Notes: generated by a model not told the origin, from the letters alone. 64,000 nucleotides of DNA from Linyphia triangularis (GCA_963978545.1 OZ021726.1:30228459-30292458), one strand, 5' to 3'; shown: positions 51,497-61,071, numbered from the stretch's first letter. A program made the numbers and translations.

Positions 51497-51687
51497 CTAT
51501 GCATACTGCAGAAACCACAATGGGGTAGAAAAAGAATCTTTTTCTAAAACGATATCCACATCGCCAGCATTAAAATAACTCAACGCGCGTTCCGTTCCGC
51601 AGACGATTTCTGATCTGAATAGCGGACTTTGGAAAACGATGCTTTTGAAAAGAGGAGGATGAGAACTATCGATCGCTGGTGACGTCA
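51497..51687 (-). CDS. Candidate terminal exon of an unrecognised gene
   Basis: On the minus strand a C-rich acceptor ending TTAAAAACAG precedes base 51687. The frame needs one base from the previous exon, and the candidate exon at 52512-52755 supplies exactly one, so the phases agree across an 824-bp intron. It then runs for 63 codons to a TAG at 51497-51499. The sequence is GC-richer than its surroundings and overlaps a CpG-rich patch (about 51585-51740) that includes TGACGTCA and an ACGGTCCGGACCGT palindrome. No domain is recognised. The CpG patch could instead be a promoter for a plus-strand transcript. Confidence 0.3.
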
Positions 51688-52511
51688 CTGTTTTTAAGGG
51701 GGTGTGGGCGTGACCTTACGGTCCGGACCGTAGCGTGAAGGAGACTTGTTTAGCCCTTTTGGACAGTATGAAGTTGGGAATCCACTTGTGAAATAAGTTT
51801 TCTTTTAAGGCTTCATAACGGGTTTTGGAAGAAGTGTTTTAAGTACTTAGTTATAAGGGAGAAACCACCTGAGATGATGATCTTGGGGGTTCGCAGTCTG
51901 ATGTATATTAGGACCATTTTCTTTAGTTGTAAATGCAACTTTTGCTTCAAAATAGAAAATCAACATACGGAAAATAACAAAACAGGTTACAATAGAAGAA
52001 AAACATTAGAAACGCTAAAAAAAAGTATTCGAAATGTTCTTCCTAATAATGTATGTGTATATTCTCACTTTGAGACAAGTCTGAGTTCGGATTGTCTTAA
52101 AATGAAATTTATGTCAGGAATTTTTTTTTTTCCGTTTATCAAAAGTGAATAGTTCAACTTAATTTTGGAAGTTTTTAGTTCAATTTAACGATTGAATTTT
52201 CTTTTACTTAGATAAAAATCCAAGTATTCGACCTTGTTCCACAAATTAATTTTTTTTTAAATCCTTTGTTTAAGTTTAGCAGTGTAATAGTACTCCAAAT
52301 TAAATAAAAAAATAGTTTTAATTATATTTTGTAGCCAGCAGCTGGTTTTAGATAGTAAGCTGTTTTAGTTAGTAATATAGGGAAAAAACTGAACTGACAC
52401 AATATTCGAAAATTTAATTATTTTACTAACTAAATTGTTATGGAGCAGGTAAAGTTATTGGTGACTTTGTTAAATAATGCGTATTCTGAGTTAAGAGAAA
52501 TTTATACTTAC

Positions 52512-52755
52512 GCATTACTCCTGCGACCTTTATTGGACTTTTTGTTGGCAAAAACAATTTAGAACTGCATGTCTTCCTCTTACGTCCGGTTCGACTTAGA
52601 CCAGCGTCAAGGCCTTCCCGTGAAATACCGCGGATCTGACATCTGTCCGATCGTTTCGATCGACTAAAGGAATCCGCATGGCAAACTTTTGTCTCGCCAA
52701 CGATCAAAGGGTAATACGTAACAAAATATATACTGTATTTAAGCTTTTTTGATAG
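52512..52755 (-). CDS. Candidate exon of an unrecognised basic protein
   Basis: On the minus strand a good acceptor (ATGTTCTTTTCAG) precedes base 52755, and a consensus donor (GTAAGTATA) follows base 52512. The frame is open in phase 0 for 81 codons and leaves one base. The second two thirds are GC-richer, with CGN arginine codons (SRSKRSDRC and SRTGRKRK segments), giving a basic, cysteine-containing peptide with no family that I recognise. The first third is AT-rich, so the true acceptor may be further in. It ends 80 bp from the hAT target duplication. The upstream exon is not identified; a hAT insertion lies immediately upstream in the minus sense. Confidence 0.35.
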
Positions 52756-53328
52756 CTGAAAAGAACATAATTAAATTTAAAAAAAGCATTCAGTGAGACG
52801 CGTTTGTACTTAACATTACTAGTGTTCTAATGTTTGCTACCCACAGGGCAGGATTTAAGAGCATGCCGCCTATAGGCTAAAATCCATTTGCCGCCTCTTC
52901 TATAGTTCAAATTTGCCTAATACATTTGTTTTATACAGCAAAAGGATAGAGTTCATTGATGTTTTCAACTTTTTTAAACATAAAGTTCATTTAGTTTAGA
53001 TAAAACTACAATTTTAATGGTTTACGTGATAAATTATATAATCAAATTAGTTATCGACTTGTTTTAAGATTTGTTAAAAAATGAAATGGGTTCCGAACTT
53101 AATTAATTAATGTGTTCTTGTAGATCAGTGATCACTATTTTAAACATATCTTATAATTTAATGCTAATCTATCTTTTACGTAATTAAAGAATTGTGTTCA
53201 ATTTGAATTAAGTTGTCCTACACGATTAAAAGAAATGACACAAAATGTAATTAATTACTGGTTTAATTGTTGAAAATTATACAAACTTCTCTAAATCAAC
53301 TCGCCCCACGTAATCTTCAAGTTCAAAT

Positions 53329-53538
53329 TTACATAGCTTCTTTACGACATTTCTTAATGGCAAACTCGTTAATAATGTCCGTATATGAAAGTGTTTTTGT
53401 TATATTTGAAAATGAATTTAACCGTATTTCAGAAATAATAGTTCGCAGATAGTTCTTAACTCTTCGAAGGCCGGAAAAAACTGCGTTTTCCTGCGCAATC
53501 TTTTCTTCCACTGGAAAACTATTAGTTTTAAAAGACAA
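53329..53538 (-). pseudogene. hAT transposase C-terminal (dimerisation) fragment
   Basis: The minus frame contains a FSGLRRVKNYLRT segment followed by ISEIRLNSF, and ends with INEFAIKKCRKEAM. This matches the pattern of the hAT family C-terminal dimerisation region (xFSxLxRIKxxLRxxMxxxRLxxL ... IIxxFAxxKxRR). The frame is about 70 codons and has lost the catalytic core. A full hAT transposase is several hundred residues. The fragment lies between the left terminus of the hAT element and the gypsy insertion point, as expected if transposase ran in the minus direction. It cannot be active. Confidence 0.75.
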
Positions 53539-53612
53539 AACTAGTTTTTTTTGTTTTTTTTTGTCTGTTTCAGAACACGTTGAAGTTTCAATTTTGTTCG
53601 TTTTTTGTATTC

Positions 53613-53617
53613 AGCGC
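53613..53617. repeat. 5-bp target-site duplication of the gypsy element (left)
   Basis: AGCGC here is repeated at 60480-60484 directly outside the other LTR. The boundary could shift by one base, because the LTR copies share one further C. Confidence 0.85.
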
Positions 53618-54044
53618 ACTGAGGTTTGTTGACCGTAGTTGGTCGTAGCTGAGCATTCTTTTTAAAATCACAATGTTAGAACTATCATATTATCTCATAT
53701 ACCAATACACATGTGCACCAAAGGTAAGGGAATGTTCACTCAAAGAAATAGTCTCGTTTCTTAACGAACACTTTTAATTCAAAATCACACTCACACAACG
53801 TCAACACATGACAAGCTACGAAAATAAGAGGTTATATTATTAGAAAATTATATATTTCACTATGTCCATTTATCTGCTTAGTTCTGAAAGCCGGCGACAC
53901 ACCAAGCTTCACACTTCCACCATCCGTCTCGTTCGTCCTCCCCGTCCCTGAATGGGGATTTTCCATTCACTGTTCGTCTTGGACCACTTGGCGATAGTTA
54001 TCTCCTTGGCGGTCGCCAAGTTTAGACATGCCTAGAGTCTTACA
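53618..54044 (-). repeat. 3' LTR of the gypsy element
   Basis: 427 bp, the same as 60053-60479 with no difference seen by eye and a constant offset of 6435. In element orientation it starts TGTAAGACTC and ends CCTCAGT. It includes a GTGAAATATATAATTTTC segment that could serve as promoter TATA, an ATTAAA word as a possible polyadenylation signal, and a CTTGGCGGTCGCCAAG palindrome at 54005-54020. Identity of the two LTRs points to recent insertion. Confidence 0.96.
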
Positions 54045-54256
54045 TGTCCCTCCTTAAAGAGCACATAGCTCTCCTTAGAGACTATGCTGCTAAAGAAGAA
54101 TATTTAAGTAATATAAACACTTTAATAGAAGAAAGAGCCTGTTCGCCAGCCCAAATTTTAGTACTTAAAGATTCAAAAATACTAATATAACAGAAAATAC
54201 TAATGTAATATATACACTTTTGCAACCATTACAAAGCTATAAAACTATTTTTCTAT
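54045..54256 (-). promoter_or_regulatory. Polypurine tract and short 3' untranslated region
   Basis: In element orientation the last internal bases before the 3' LTR are TAAGGAGGGACA (54045-54056), a purine-rich primer site for plus-strand DNA synthesis. A small perfect hairpin (AGAGC-ACATA-GCTCT, 54058-54072) lies next to it. The rest is untranslated sequence after the gag-pol stop, with no env-like frame. Confidence 0.85.
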
Positions 54257-57200
54257 CTAAGGAAATCTAGAAAGTGCATCTGCATTTCCATGCCTGCTTC
54301 CTTTCCGATAGGTAATTTTTAAATTGTATCTTTGCAATGCCAAAGACCAACGTGCAAGTTTAGCACCATGTGGTAATCCCTGGGTAAGGTAAGAAAGTGG
54401 GTTATGATCAGACACCACCTCGATATCAGTCCCAAAAATCCAGGTGTCAAACTTCTGAAGTGCGGCTAGGACGCTGTAGGCTTCTCTCTCTATGGTAGAC
54501 CATCTGGTTTGGCACGGAGTAAGCTTCTTGCTGTAGAAAGCTATTGGATGTTCTTTTCCATTTTCGTCAAGTTGGGACAAACAGGCTCCGACTGCATTAG
54601 CGGACGCATCAGTGTAAAGCTGAAATGGTTTGTCAAACTGTGGCGTATACAAGGAAGGCATTTTGACTAAATGGTTTTTCAAATTTTGAAAGGCTTCTTC
54701 TTCTGGTTGGTTCCATGGAATTTCCTTGGGAACTCTCTTCTTAGTCAAGTTAGTTAAGGGTAACACAATGCTTGCAAAATTTGGAATATAGTCCCTGTAA
54801 TAACTTGCTATTCCCAACACTGTTCTCAACTCCTTCTTGTTAGTTGGTGCCGACAGTTTCTTCATAGCTTCTACCTTTTCTGGATCAGGGGAATGTCTTC
54901 CTGAACCCACCATGTGTCCTAAAAATTTCACTTCTGTTTTCCCGAAATCACACTTTTCCAGATTTACAGTGAGACCCACTTGACGCAAAGTCTGGAACAC
55001 TTTATCGATATGCTTCAAATGATCAGACCATGATCCCGAAAAAATTGCAACATCGTCAATATAAGACTGACAATAGTCCTTATGAGGAGCTAACACTTTG
55101 TCCATGGATTTTTGAAAAGTGCTGCCAGCGTTTTTCATTCCGAATGGCATAACTCTCCATTGATAGTGTCCAGTATGAGTTACGAAAGCAGTGTAATGTC
55201 TATCTTTCTCACTCATAGGAATCTGCCAATATCCTTTCGTGAGGTCAAGCACAGTGATCACTTGTGCATTCCCTATTTGATATAAAAGTTCATTAGCATG
55301 TCTCATCGGATATGCATCAGGAATAGTGTAACTGTTCAAAAGTCTGAAATCTACACACAGACGCACACTACCGTTCTTTTTAGCCACGCACACTAAAGGG
55401 TGTGCCCATTCACTATCACTTTGTTCAATAAGACCAAGTTCCAAAAGTTCTCGAATTTGACGATCCACTTCATTTTGAAGAGTCACTGGAATACGATACG
55501 GACGAAGTCTTTTGGGTGAACAGTCATTTGTAACCTTAATAACATGTCCATCTACTTTGGCTATTCCAGGCTTAGTACTGAATACATCATTGTATTTACA
55601 AAGTAAGGAACTCAGTTCATAACGTTGTCTGGCGTTTAATGGGGTTGTCATTTCCCTGATGATATGTTGTTCCACGTCACTTTTTGTGGTAGTAACTCGC
55701 TCGGTTGGAGCCACATGTAACTGTCCAAAATCTTCGTCTTGTTCAAAAACAAGCCCTATGTGTTGAACACGTGTCACATATGGTCGAATTTTATTGAAGT
55801 GTAGTTCTCGCCTTGAACCATCATCAAGTTCGACAATAGCTGAATGGGGTCGACTAAGTTGCACTACAGTCGCTGGTCCAGACCACGTATTCAATAGTTT
55901 ATGAGAAGATGTGGGTATCAATATCAAAACTTTATCTCCTATTTGATATGTTTTTTCTCGTGATCTCAAGTTATACCTGTGAGCATAACTTTGCTGGTTT
56001 AGTTCAGCATTCTCATTTGCAATTTTATGAGCATTCTTAAGTTTGTCTTGCAATTCTTCGACATACCTTTCCACAGATGGGGAAACATTCATTGGAACAG
56101 CTTTCTCTCCTGTCCAAACTTCCTTCAGCAATGCAGTTGGTCCTTTGGGTATCCGTCCGTATACTAACTGATAAGGTGAAATACCCGTTGTGCAATGTGG
56201 GACCTCTCTATATGCAAACAAAAGATGTGGAAGATGAACATCCCATTCGTTTCCATATTCTTGGATGTTTTTATTCATCATGTCTTTTAAAGTTCTGTTC
56301 CACCTTTCCACTGCTCCCATACTCTCGGGATGACCCGGTGTTGAGAATCTTGGAGACACTCCTATTAGATTCATAAAAGCACCAGTCAGTTTTGAAGTAA
56401 AGTTCGTTCCTTGGTCTGTACATATCACTTTTGGAAATCCAGTACGAGCGAAAATTTGCATCAACACGTCACACGTAGTTTTGGCTTTTGTATTTTTGGT
56501 TGGAATAGCTTCAACCCATCGAGTGCACAAGTCAACTGCACAAATTATATATTTATGTCCTCTCCGGGACGGGGGTTCTAACGGTCCTATGCAGTCAACG
56601 CTCCAAACCTCGAACGGGTTGTCTGGTCTGGTAATTGGCTGGATTGGGATCCTATCTCTGTAAGTTGCAGTCCGTCTGACTTGACATGGTTTGCAACTTC
56701 CACAAAACTTCCTTACGTCAATTTTTATGGTTGGCCAAAAGAATGAATATTTTATTCGCTCCTTTGTTTTCTTTTCTCCAAGATGTCCTGCCAACGGAAT
56801 TTCATGGGCCGTCTTCAATACAAACTCACGCTTAACAGTTGGTAGAACAACTTGCTGGATTCTTTCTCCACACACCCACTCAGAGTGTACTAGTAGTCCA
56901 TCGTCCACGTCATAGCCGTTTCTACGTGCTTTTGCAAACTCCCAAATATTTGCCAAAGATTCATCTTCCTGCTGTAGTTTTATAAACTCTGCTCTATTTT
57001 CTTTGCATCCTTCCTTTACTTCACTGGACGGAATAAAACTATTTACCTCGGATGACTCTTCCTTTTCATTTACGGTAACTTTATTTAGACTGCACTTCTT
57101 TTCTAGTTCGTTTTCTTGCACTATGTGAGGGACAACTGATTGATGATATTGGATATTTTCGTTCAGAGCCTCGTATGCTGTAGGACATATCAGCATATCA

Positions 57201-58798
57201 CTCACTAATTTTTTGGAAACTGCACAGATCACGGGAACTTCGCAGTGTTGTGAATCATTCACTTTCATGTTGAAAACCACTAATGGTGCTGTTTCAGCTA
57301 AACCAAAAGCACATACGAGCTTCACGGACCCTTGCCCTTCACCATCTTCAATTGGAATCAGGTCATGTCTGATGACTGAGATTTGTGCACCTGTATCCAA
57401 AATGCCATCGAATATAGCAGAACCGCATTTCAGTTCTATTCTTGTCAGTTTATCGCACTTTACTGAACTCGTTTTGACCGGAGTCAATGCTGGCACCGTA
57501 ATTCGAGCCGATAATACTTCTTTGTCTTCTAAAGTTTCTTCTGTAGTGACCAAATTACTACAAATGTTTTCAGTTTTGTTCCGCGTCCCTTGGTTATTAT
57601 TATTAGTAGGACAAGCTCGTGCAAAATGTGATGAATCTCCACATGTAAAACAGGTAGGTTTAGATCCTCTGGCCCCTTTATCCCTCTGATAATATCCTTG
57701 ATTCTTCGTTTTGTCAAAGGGTTTGTCCTTCTCCTTATACTTGGTAGTACTAGTAACTTGCTGGTTTCTGGTATTTTCAAACTTTCCGTTCGGCTTATAT
57801 TTATTTTTATCATCTTGATGCCATTTAAAACTATCCTTTGCTTTATTATGGAATGCATTTTTCTTTAATCCGTCTCTCAAACTTTCATATTCATCAACTT
57901 TTTCTGCGACTTCTAGAGGGTCGATCATCTTATTCCATTTGTCCAAAAAATGCTCCTTTATTTCATTTGGCACTCTGCGCTTGAGTTGATCCGCCACCAT
58001 TAAATTTTTCAGCTGGTCGAAATTCTGTACTTCCAGTTCATTGACCCATTCATTAAAGTAATTATTCAGTGCATGTGTATAACTTCTCCATGATTCTTCT
58101 GGGTCTTTCTGATGTCGGAAAAATAACTGCCTTAATTTTTCAGGATTTAACTTGTAACGTTTCAACAGCATTTCTTTAATGAAGTCATAGTTATTTGCTT
58201 TTTCAGGAGGTTCTCGAGCTATGTTATTAGCTATCTCTGTTGGTAACAATCCCAGTAGATAAGCTACCCATTCCGATTTAATTACACCCGCCATCTCTGC
58301 CCGACGTTCAAAATTTACTAGGTATAACTGCATTTCATCTTTCTTTTCATCATATTTCGGGGTAATCTGCATAAGTTGCACCCTGGATCTCGTTTCGTTC
58401 GATCGTTCGGCCACTTCATCCACGGGAGAATAGCTACGTCGTAATTCCAGTCTTTTCATTTCAAGCTCGAAGTCTCTTTCTTCTTTACGAATCCGTTCTT
58501 CTTCTTCTTTTGCTTCCCGACGAAGTCGTTCTTCTTCTTCTTTTGCTTCCCGACGAAGTCGTTCTTCGTATTCTTTTGCTTCCCGACGAAGTCGTTCTTC
58601 GTATTCTTTTGCTTCTCGCCGAATTCTTTCTTCGATAATTCTGCCCAGAGAAACTTTGGCATCATCTTCGTCGAAGTTTTCACTTTCAAGGATTAACCCT
58701 TTTATTTCAATCACTTTATTCATTGTACTAACGTCTATTCCCAGTTCTTCCGCCAGTTCGATCAAGTCCTCCTTCCTACCCTTACCCAAGAACGACAT
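54257..58798 (-). CDS. Gag-Pol polyprotein of a Gmr1-like Ty3/gypsy retrotransposon
   Basis: A single open frame of 1513 codons with ATG at 58796-58798. Domains by residue: charged coiled coil of five 11-residue repeats (about 55-105); capsid with a SCAN-like second half (about 140-310); CCHC zinc knuckle (C383, C386, H391, C396); aspartic protease (DTG 468-470); integrase HHCC (H665, H672, C699, C702) and core D735, D795, E831 (D-x35-E); a C-terminal GPY/F-like module (about 950-1007); reverse transcriptase with D1185 and YIDD 1246-1249; RNase H with D1397, E1437, D1464 and D1507. Every catalytic residue that I looked for is present. Integrase lies upstream of reverse transcriptase, as in Gmr1-like elements and unlike typical gypsy order. 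Gag and Pol are in one frame without frameshift, and no env follows. RNase H runs to the last residue, so nothing is missing at the end. The protein should form particles, copy its RNA into DNA and integrate it. Confidence 0.97.
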   Translation of the reverse strand: MSFLGKGRKEDLIELAEELGIDVSTMNKVIEIKGLILESENFDEDDAKVSLGRIIEERIRREAKEYEERLRREAKEYEERLRREAKEEEERLRREAKEEEERIRKEERDFELEMKRLELRRSYSPVDEVAERSNETRSRVQLMQITPKYDEKKDEMQLYLVNFERRAEMAGVIKSEWVAYLLGLLPTEIANNIAREPPEKANNYDFIKEMLLKRYKLNPEKLRQLFFRHQKDPEESWRSYTHALNNYFNEWVNELEVQNFDQLKNLMVADQLKRRVPNEIKEHFLDKWNKMIDPLEVAEKVDEYESLRDGLKKNAFHNKAKDSFKWHQDDKNKYKPNGKFENTRNQQVTSTTKYKEKDKPFDKTKNQGYYQRDKGARGSKPTCFTCGDSSHFARACPTNNNNQGTRNKTENICSNLVTTEETLEDKEVLSARITVPALTPVKTSSVKCDKLTRIELKCGSAIFDGILDTGAQISVIRHDLIPIEDGEGQGSVKLVCAFGLAETAPLVVFNMKVNDSQHCEVPVICAVSKKLVSDMLICPTAYEALNENIQYHQSVVPHIVQENELEKKCSLNKVTVNEKEESSEVNSFIPSSEVKEGCKENRAEFIKLQQEDESLANIWEFAKARRNGYDVDDGLLVHSEWVCGERIQQVVLPTVKREFVLKTAHEIPLAGHLGEKKTKERIKYSFFWPTIKIDVRKFCGSCKPCQVRRTATYRDRIPIQPITRPDNPFEVWSVDCIGPLEPPSRRGHKYIICAVDLCTRWVEAIPTKNTKAKTTCDVLMQIFARTGFPKVICTDQGTNFTSKLTGAFMNLIGVSPRFSTPGHPESMGAVERWNRTLKDMMNKNIQEYGNEWDVHLPHLLFAYREVPHCTTGISPYQLVYGRIPKGPTALLKEVWTGEKAVPMNVSPSVERYVEELQDKLKNAHKIANENAELNQQSYAHRYNLRSREKTYQIGDKVLILIPTSSHKLLNTWSGPATVVQLSRPHSAIVELDDGSRRELHFNKIRPYVTRVQHIGLVFEQDEDFGQLHVAPTERVTTTKSDVEQHIIREMTTPLNARQRYELSSLLCKYNDVFSTKPGIAKVDGHVIKVTNDCSPKRLRPYRIPVTLQNEVDRQIRELLELGLIEQSDSEWAHPLVCVAKKNGSVRLCVDFRLLNSYTIPDAYPMRHANELLYQIGNAQVITVLDLTKGYWQIPMSEKDRHYTAFVTHTGHYQWRVMPFGMKNAGSTFQKSMDKVLAPHKDYCQSYIDDVAIFSGSWSDHLKHIDKVFQTLRQVGLTVNLEKCDFGKTEVKFLGHMVGSGRHSPDPEKVEAMKKLSAPTNKKELRTVLGIASYYRDYIPNFASIVLPLTNLTKKRVPKEIPWNQPEEEAFQNLKNHLVKMPSLYTPQFDKPFQLYTDASANAVGACLSQLDENGKEHPIAFYSKKLTPCQTRWSTIEREAYSVLAALQKFDTWIFGTDIEVVSDHNPLSYLTQGLPHGAKLARWSLALQRYNLKITYRKGSRHGNADALSRFP

Positions 58799-60040
58799 GG
58801 CAAAAGAATTTTGAAAATAAATTCAAACTACTATTCAAATACAATGATGTATGACTAATATTTTTCAAAAATTCAAACCATTCACAATTCTTATATTCAA
58901 TTCGATAACATACAGTAGAAGCAGAATTAATCTTAAACTCCGCCACTGTATTTTGACTTGCAACAAAATATTGTAGGAGATAAAACTTCAGTTTTAGTTA
59001 TTGTTGCAATCACCCTTAGAATAAACAATTCTGAATAATACTTAAAATAACATGTATTTCTAAAATATCATAACTCGCAAGGTTATACACAAATCAATAC
59101 TCATTAATATTTTAAACAATAAACTCAATTAAATATTTATTACAAAATATTTCCTAAGTTCAACATACTCATTATTGACCTATTTTAACCTTGGCTTTTC
59201 TCCTTATATTTCCTTTACGGCAAGGACCTATATACTTATACAATAATAAAAGGCTTATCTGTTAGTTATATATATATATATAAACTCACTACTAGCAAAT
59301 ATGTATATTTTCTAAACCCTTTAAAACGCCTTACCAAAATCAAATTACATCAATTTATAATGATGCATTTTTTGTTTTGTTTAACTAATATATAAAAATA
59401 TTACTGTTCACAAAAGAAACAAAACAAAACATCGGATTCCAAATGAATATATAATAAAAATACATCACCAATTCACTATTTCTGAGAAAGAAAGAAGAAG
59501 AGAAAAAAAAAAAAAACACATAGAGGATCATTCCAACCATTTCTCCTCCTTTTTTTTTTTATTTATTTATTTATTTATTACCTCTCTTTATGTTGCGTAA
59601 TCCACAGAACACATTTCAAATCTGCATTAAGTTTTTATTTTTTGTTTTGTTTTGACAATGGCACTTTCTGACGCCAGCTCTATTCCAAAACCAAAACAAT
59701 TTTTAGCAACTCATATTAATAGCTTTCACAGATAGCAAATTATTACAAATTATTAATCCGTTATCACAATAATTATAATCATAATAATTATGTTTAAACA
59801 CAATCTATAATAACATTTTTGTTCGCTCTTCGGATCTGACACATAGCTTGAATCAGTTTCACAACAAAACCAAATTTGTTTTCATTACACCCAATACCAC
59901 TTTCACATCAGATCACAATTCTTAATGTGTAAACACTATCATTATTTTATAAGCATGATATATAATTAACTGATATTTGGGCTTAACGAACAAAGCTCTT
60001 ACCTCGTGCTCTGTAACTTCTGCGTACAGGAACCATCGTA
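58799..60040 (-). other. Long 5' untranslated leader of the gypsy element
   Basis: About 1.24 kb of AT-rich sequence between the primer-binding site and the gag ATG, longer than the LTR. It has a (TTTA)n run near 59561-59580 and a short (TA)n near 59265-59281. No open frame of note. A TACAGAGCACGAGGTAAG segment just downstream of the primer site contains a donor-like GGTAAG, so a spliced leader is conceivable but unproven. Confidence 0.7.
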
Positions 60041-60042
60041 CA

Positions 60043-60053
60043 CGACTGCGCCA
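60043..60053 (-). promoter_or_regulatory. Primer-binding site, likely tRNA-Ser
   Basis: In element orientation TGGCGCAGTCG directly follows (and overlaps by one T) the end of the 5' LTR. It is complementary to CGACTGCG plus CCA, the expected 3' end of an animal serine tRNA whose acceptor begins GCAGTCG. The match then fades. The tRNA assignment rests on recalled tRNA structure, not on a search. Confidence 0.7.
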
Positions 60054-60479
60054 CTGAGGTTTGTTGACCGTAGTTGGTCGTAGCTGAGCATTCTTTTTAA
60101 AATCACAATGTTAGAACTATCATATTATCTCATATACCAATACACATGTGCACCAAAGGTAAGGGAATGTTCACTCAAAGAAATAGTCTCGTTTCTTAAC
60201 GAACACTTTTAATTCAAAATCACACTCACACAACGTCAACACATGACAAGCTACGAAAATAAGAGGTTATATTATTAGAAAATTATATATTTCACTATGT
60301 CCATTTATCTGCTTAGTTCTGAAAGCCGGCGACACACCAAGCTTCACACTTCCACCATCCGTCTCGTTCGTCCTCCCCGTCCCTGAATGGGGATTTTCCA
60401 TTCACTGTTCGTCTTGGACCACTTGGCGATAGTTATCTCCTTGGCGGTCGCCAAGTTTAGACATGCCTAGAGTCTTACA
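60053..60479 (-). repeat. 5' LTR of the gypsy element
   Basis: Identical by eye to 53618-54044. In element orientation it begins TGTAAGACTC at 60479 and ends CCTCAGT at 60053, where the primer-binding site begins. Transcription of the element should start in this copy and run toward lower coordinates. Confidence 0.96.
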
Positions 60480-60484
60480 AGCGC
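60480..60484. repeat. 5-bp target-site duplication of the gypsy element (right)
   Basis: AGCGC, matching 53613-53617. Inside, the LTR ends with TTACA. Confidence 0.85.
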
Positions 60485-60669
60485 CATTGAGTCTCTTTCA
60501 TACGGTCACTCATAGCAGCTGGTAGGGAGTATCCTACTTGTTAAAAACTGTACGTCATGTAATGCAAAACTCTAAACTATAAGGCAAAATCGTAACAAAG
60601 CACACGCCTCGCTTAACAAAATCATCAACAATCCCGTTGTGCACACCGATAGACATGAATGACAGCGTC

Positions 60670-60711
60670 ATGCTCAGACAGACAGACTACATGCTCAGAC
60701 AGACAGACTAA
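60670..60711. repeat. 21-bp duplication in the hAT relic
   Basis: ATGCTCAGACAGACAGACTA occurs at 60670 and 60691 in the right portion of the hAT element. The rest of 60485-61063 holds no open frame with transposase similarity. Confidence 0.85.
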
Positions 60712-61071
60712 ACTGACACTACACCATTGACAGAGAAGCCACTGGGCCTCCCACTAACAATGTTGTCAGATCGAATCGCCACGCTGGGGCCAGTGTTGTC
60801 AAACCAAATTAGATTGCACTACAAGAAAGTTATAATACAAGATTACGTGCTGTGCATTTGTATTATGTTATAGATTTAGACAGTAGGCTATGTATAAGGA
60901 CTAAAACATATTTTTAAGTAACATGTATTCTTAAATTCAGAACATTTAATTAACGTCTGAAATATTTCATTGTAACTTTTGAATACATTGCCAAACTGCC
61001 GCCCCCTGAAAATTTGCCACTCTAGGCTGCAGCCTACTTAGCTTATTTAGAAATACGTCCCTGGCTACCCA

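Larger units (their letters stand above)
52836..61071. mobile_element. hAT-type DNA transposon relic, split by a gypsy element
   Basis: The left end CAGGGCAGGATTTAAGAG starts at 52844. The right end, reversed, starts CAGGGACGTATTTCTAAA at 61063, giving hAT-like CAGGG termini. The 8-bp sequence GCTACCCA flanks both ends exactly (52836-52843 and 61064-61071). Removing the nested gypsy element and one copy of its target duplication leaves about 1.35 kb. A hAT C-terminal dimerisation segment survives at 53329-53538. The element is therefore a deleted copy, older than the gypsy insertion. Confidence 0.85.

Noticed and set aside
54045..54256. An env gene downstream of pol
   Set aside because: Only about 200 bp separate the pol stop from the LTR, with no open frame, so the element is a retrotransposon and not an enveloped retrovirus.
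56077..57689. Several plus-strand frames of 60-158 codons
   Set aside because: Antisense shadows of the gag-pol frame. They lack own domains.
58456..58689. Minus frame rich in KKNDFVGKQK-like repeats
   Set aside because: Shifted-frame reading of the Gag coiled-coil 33-bp repeats.
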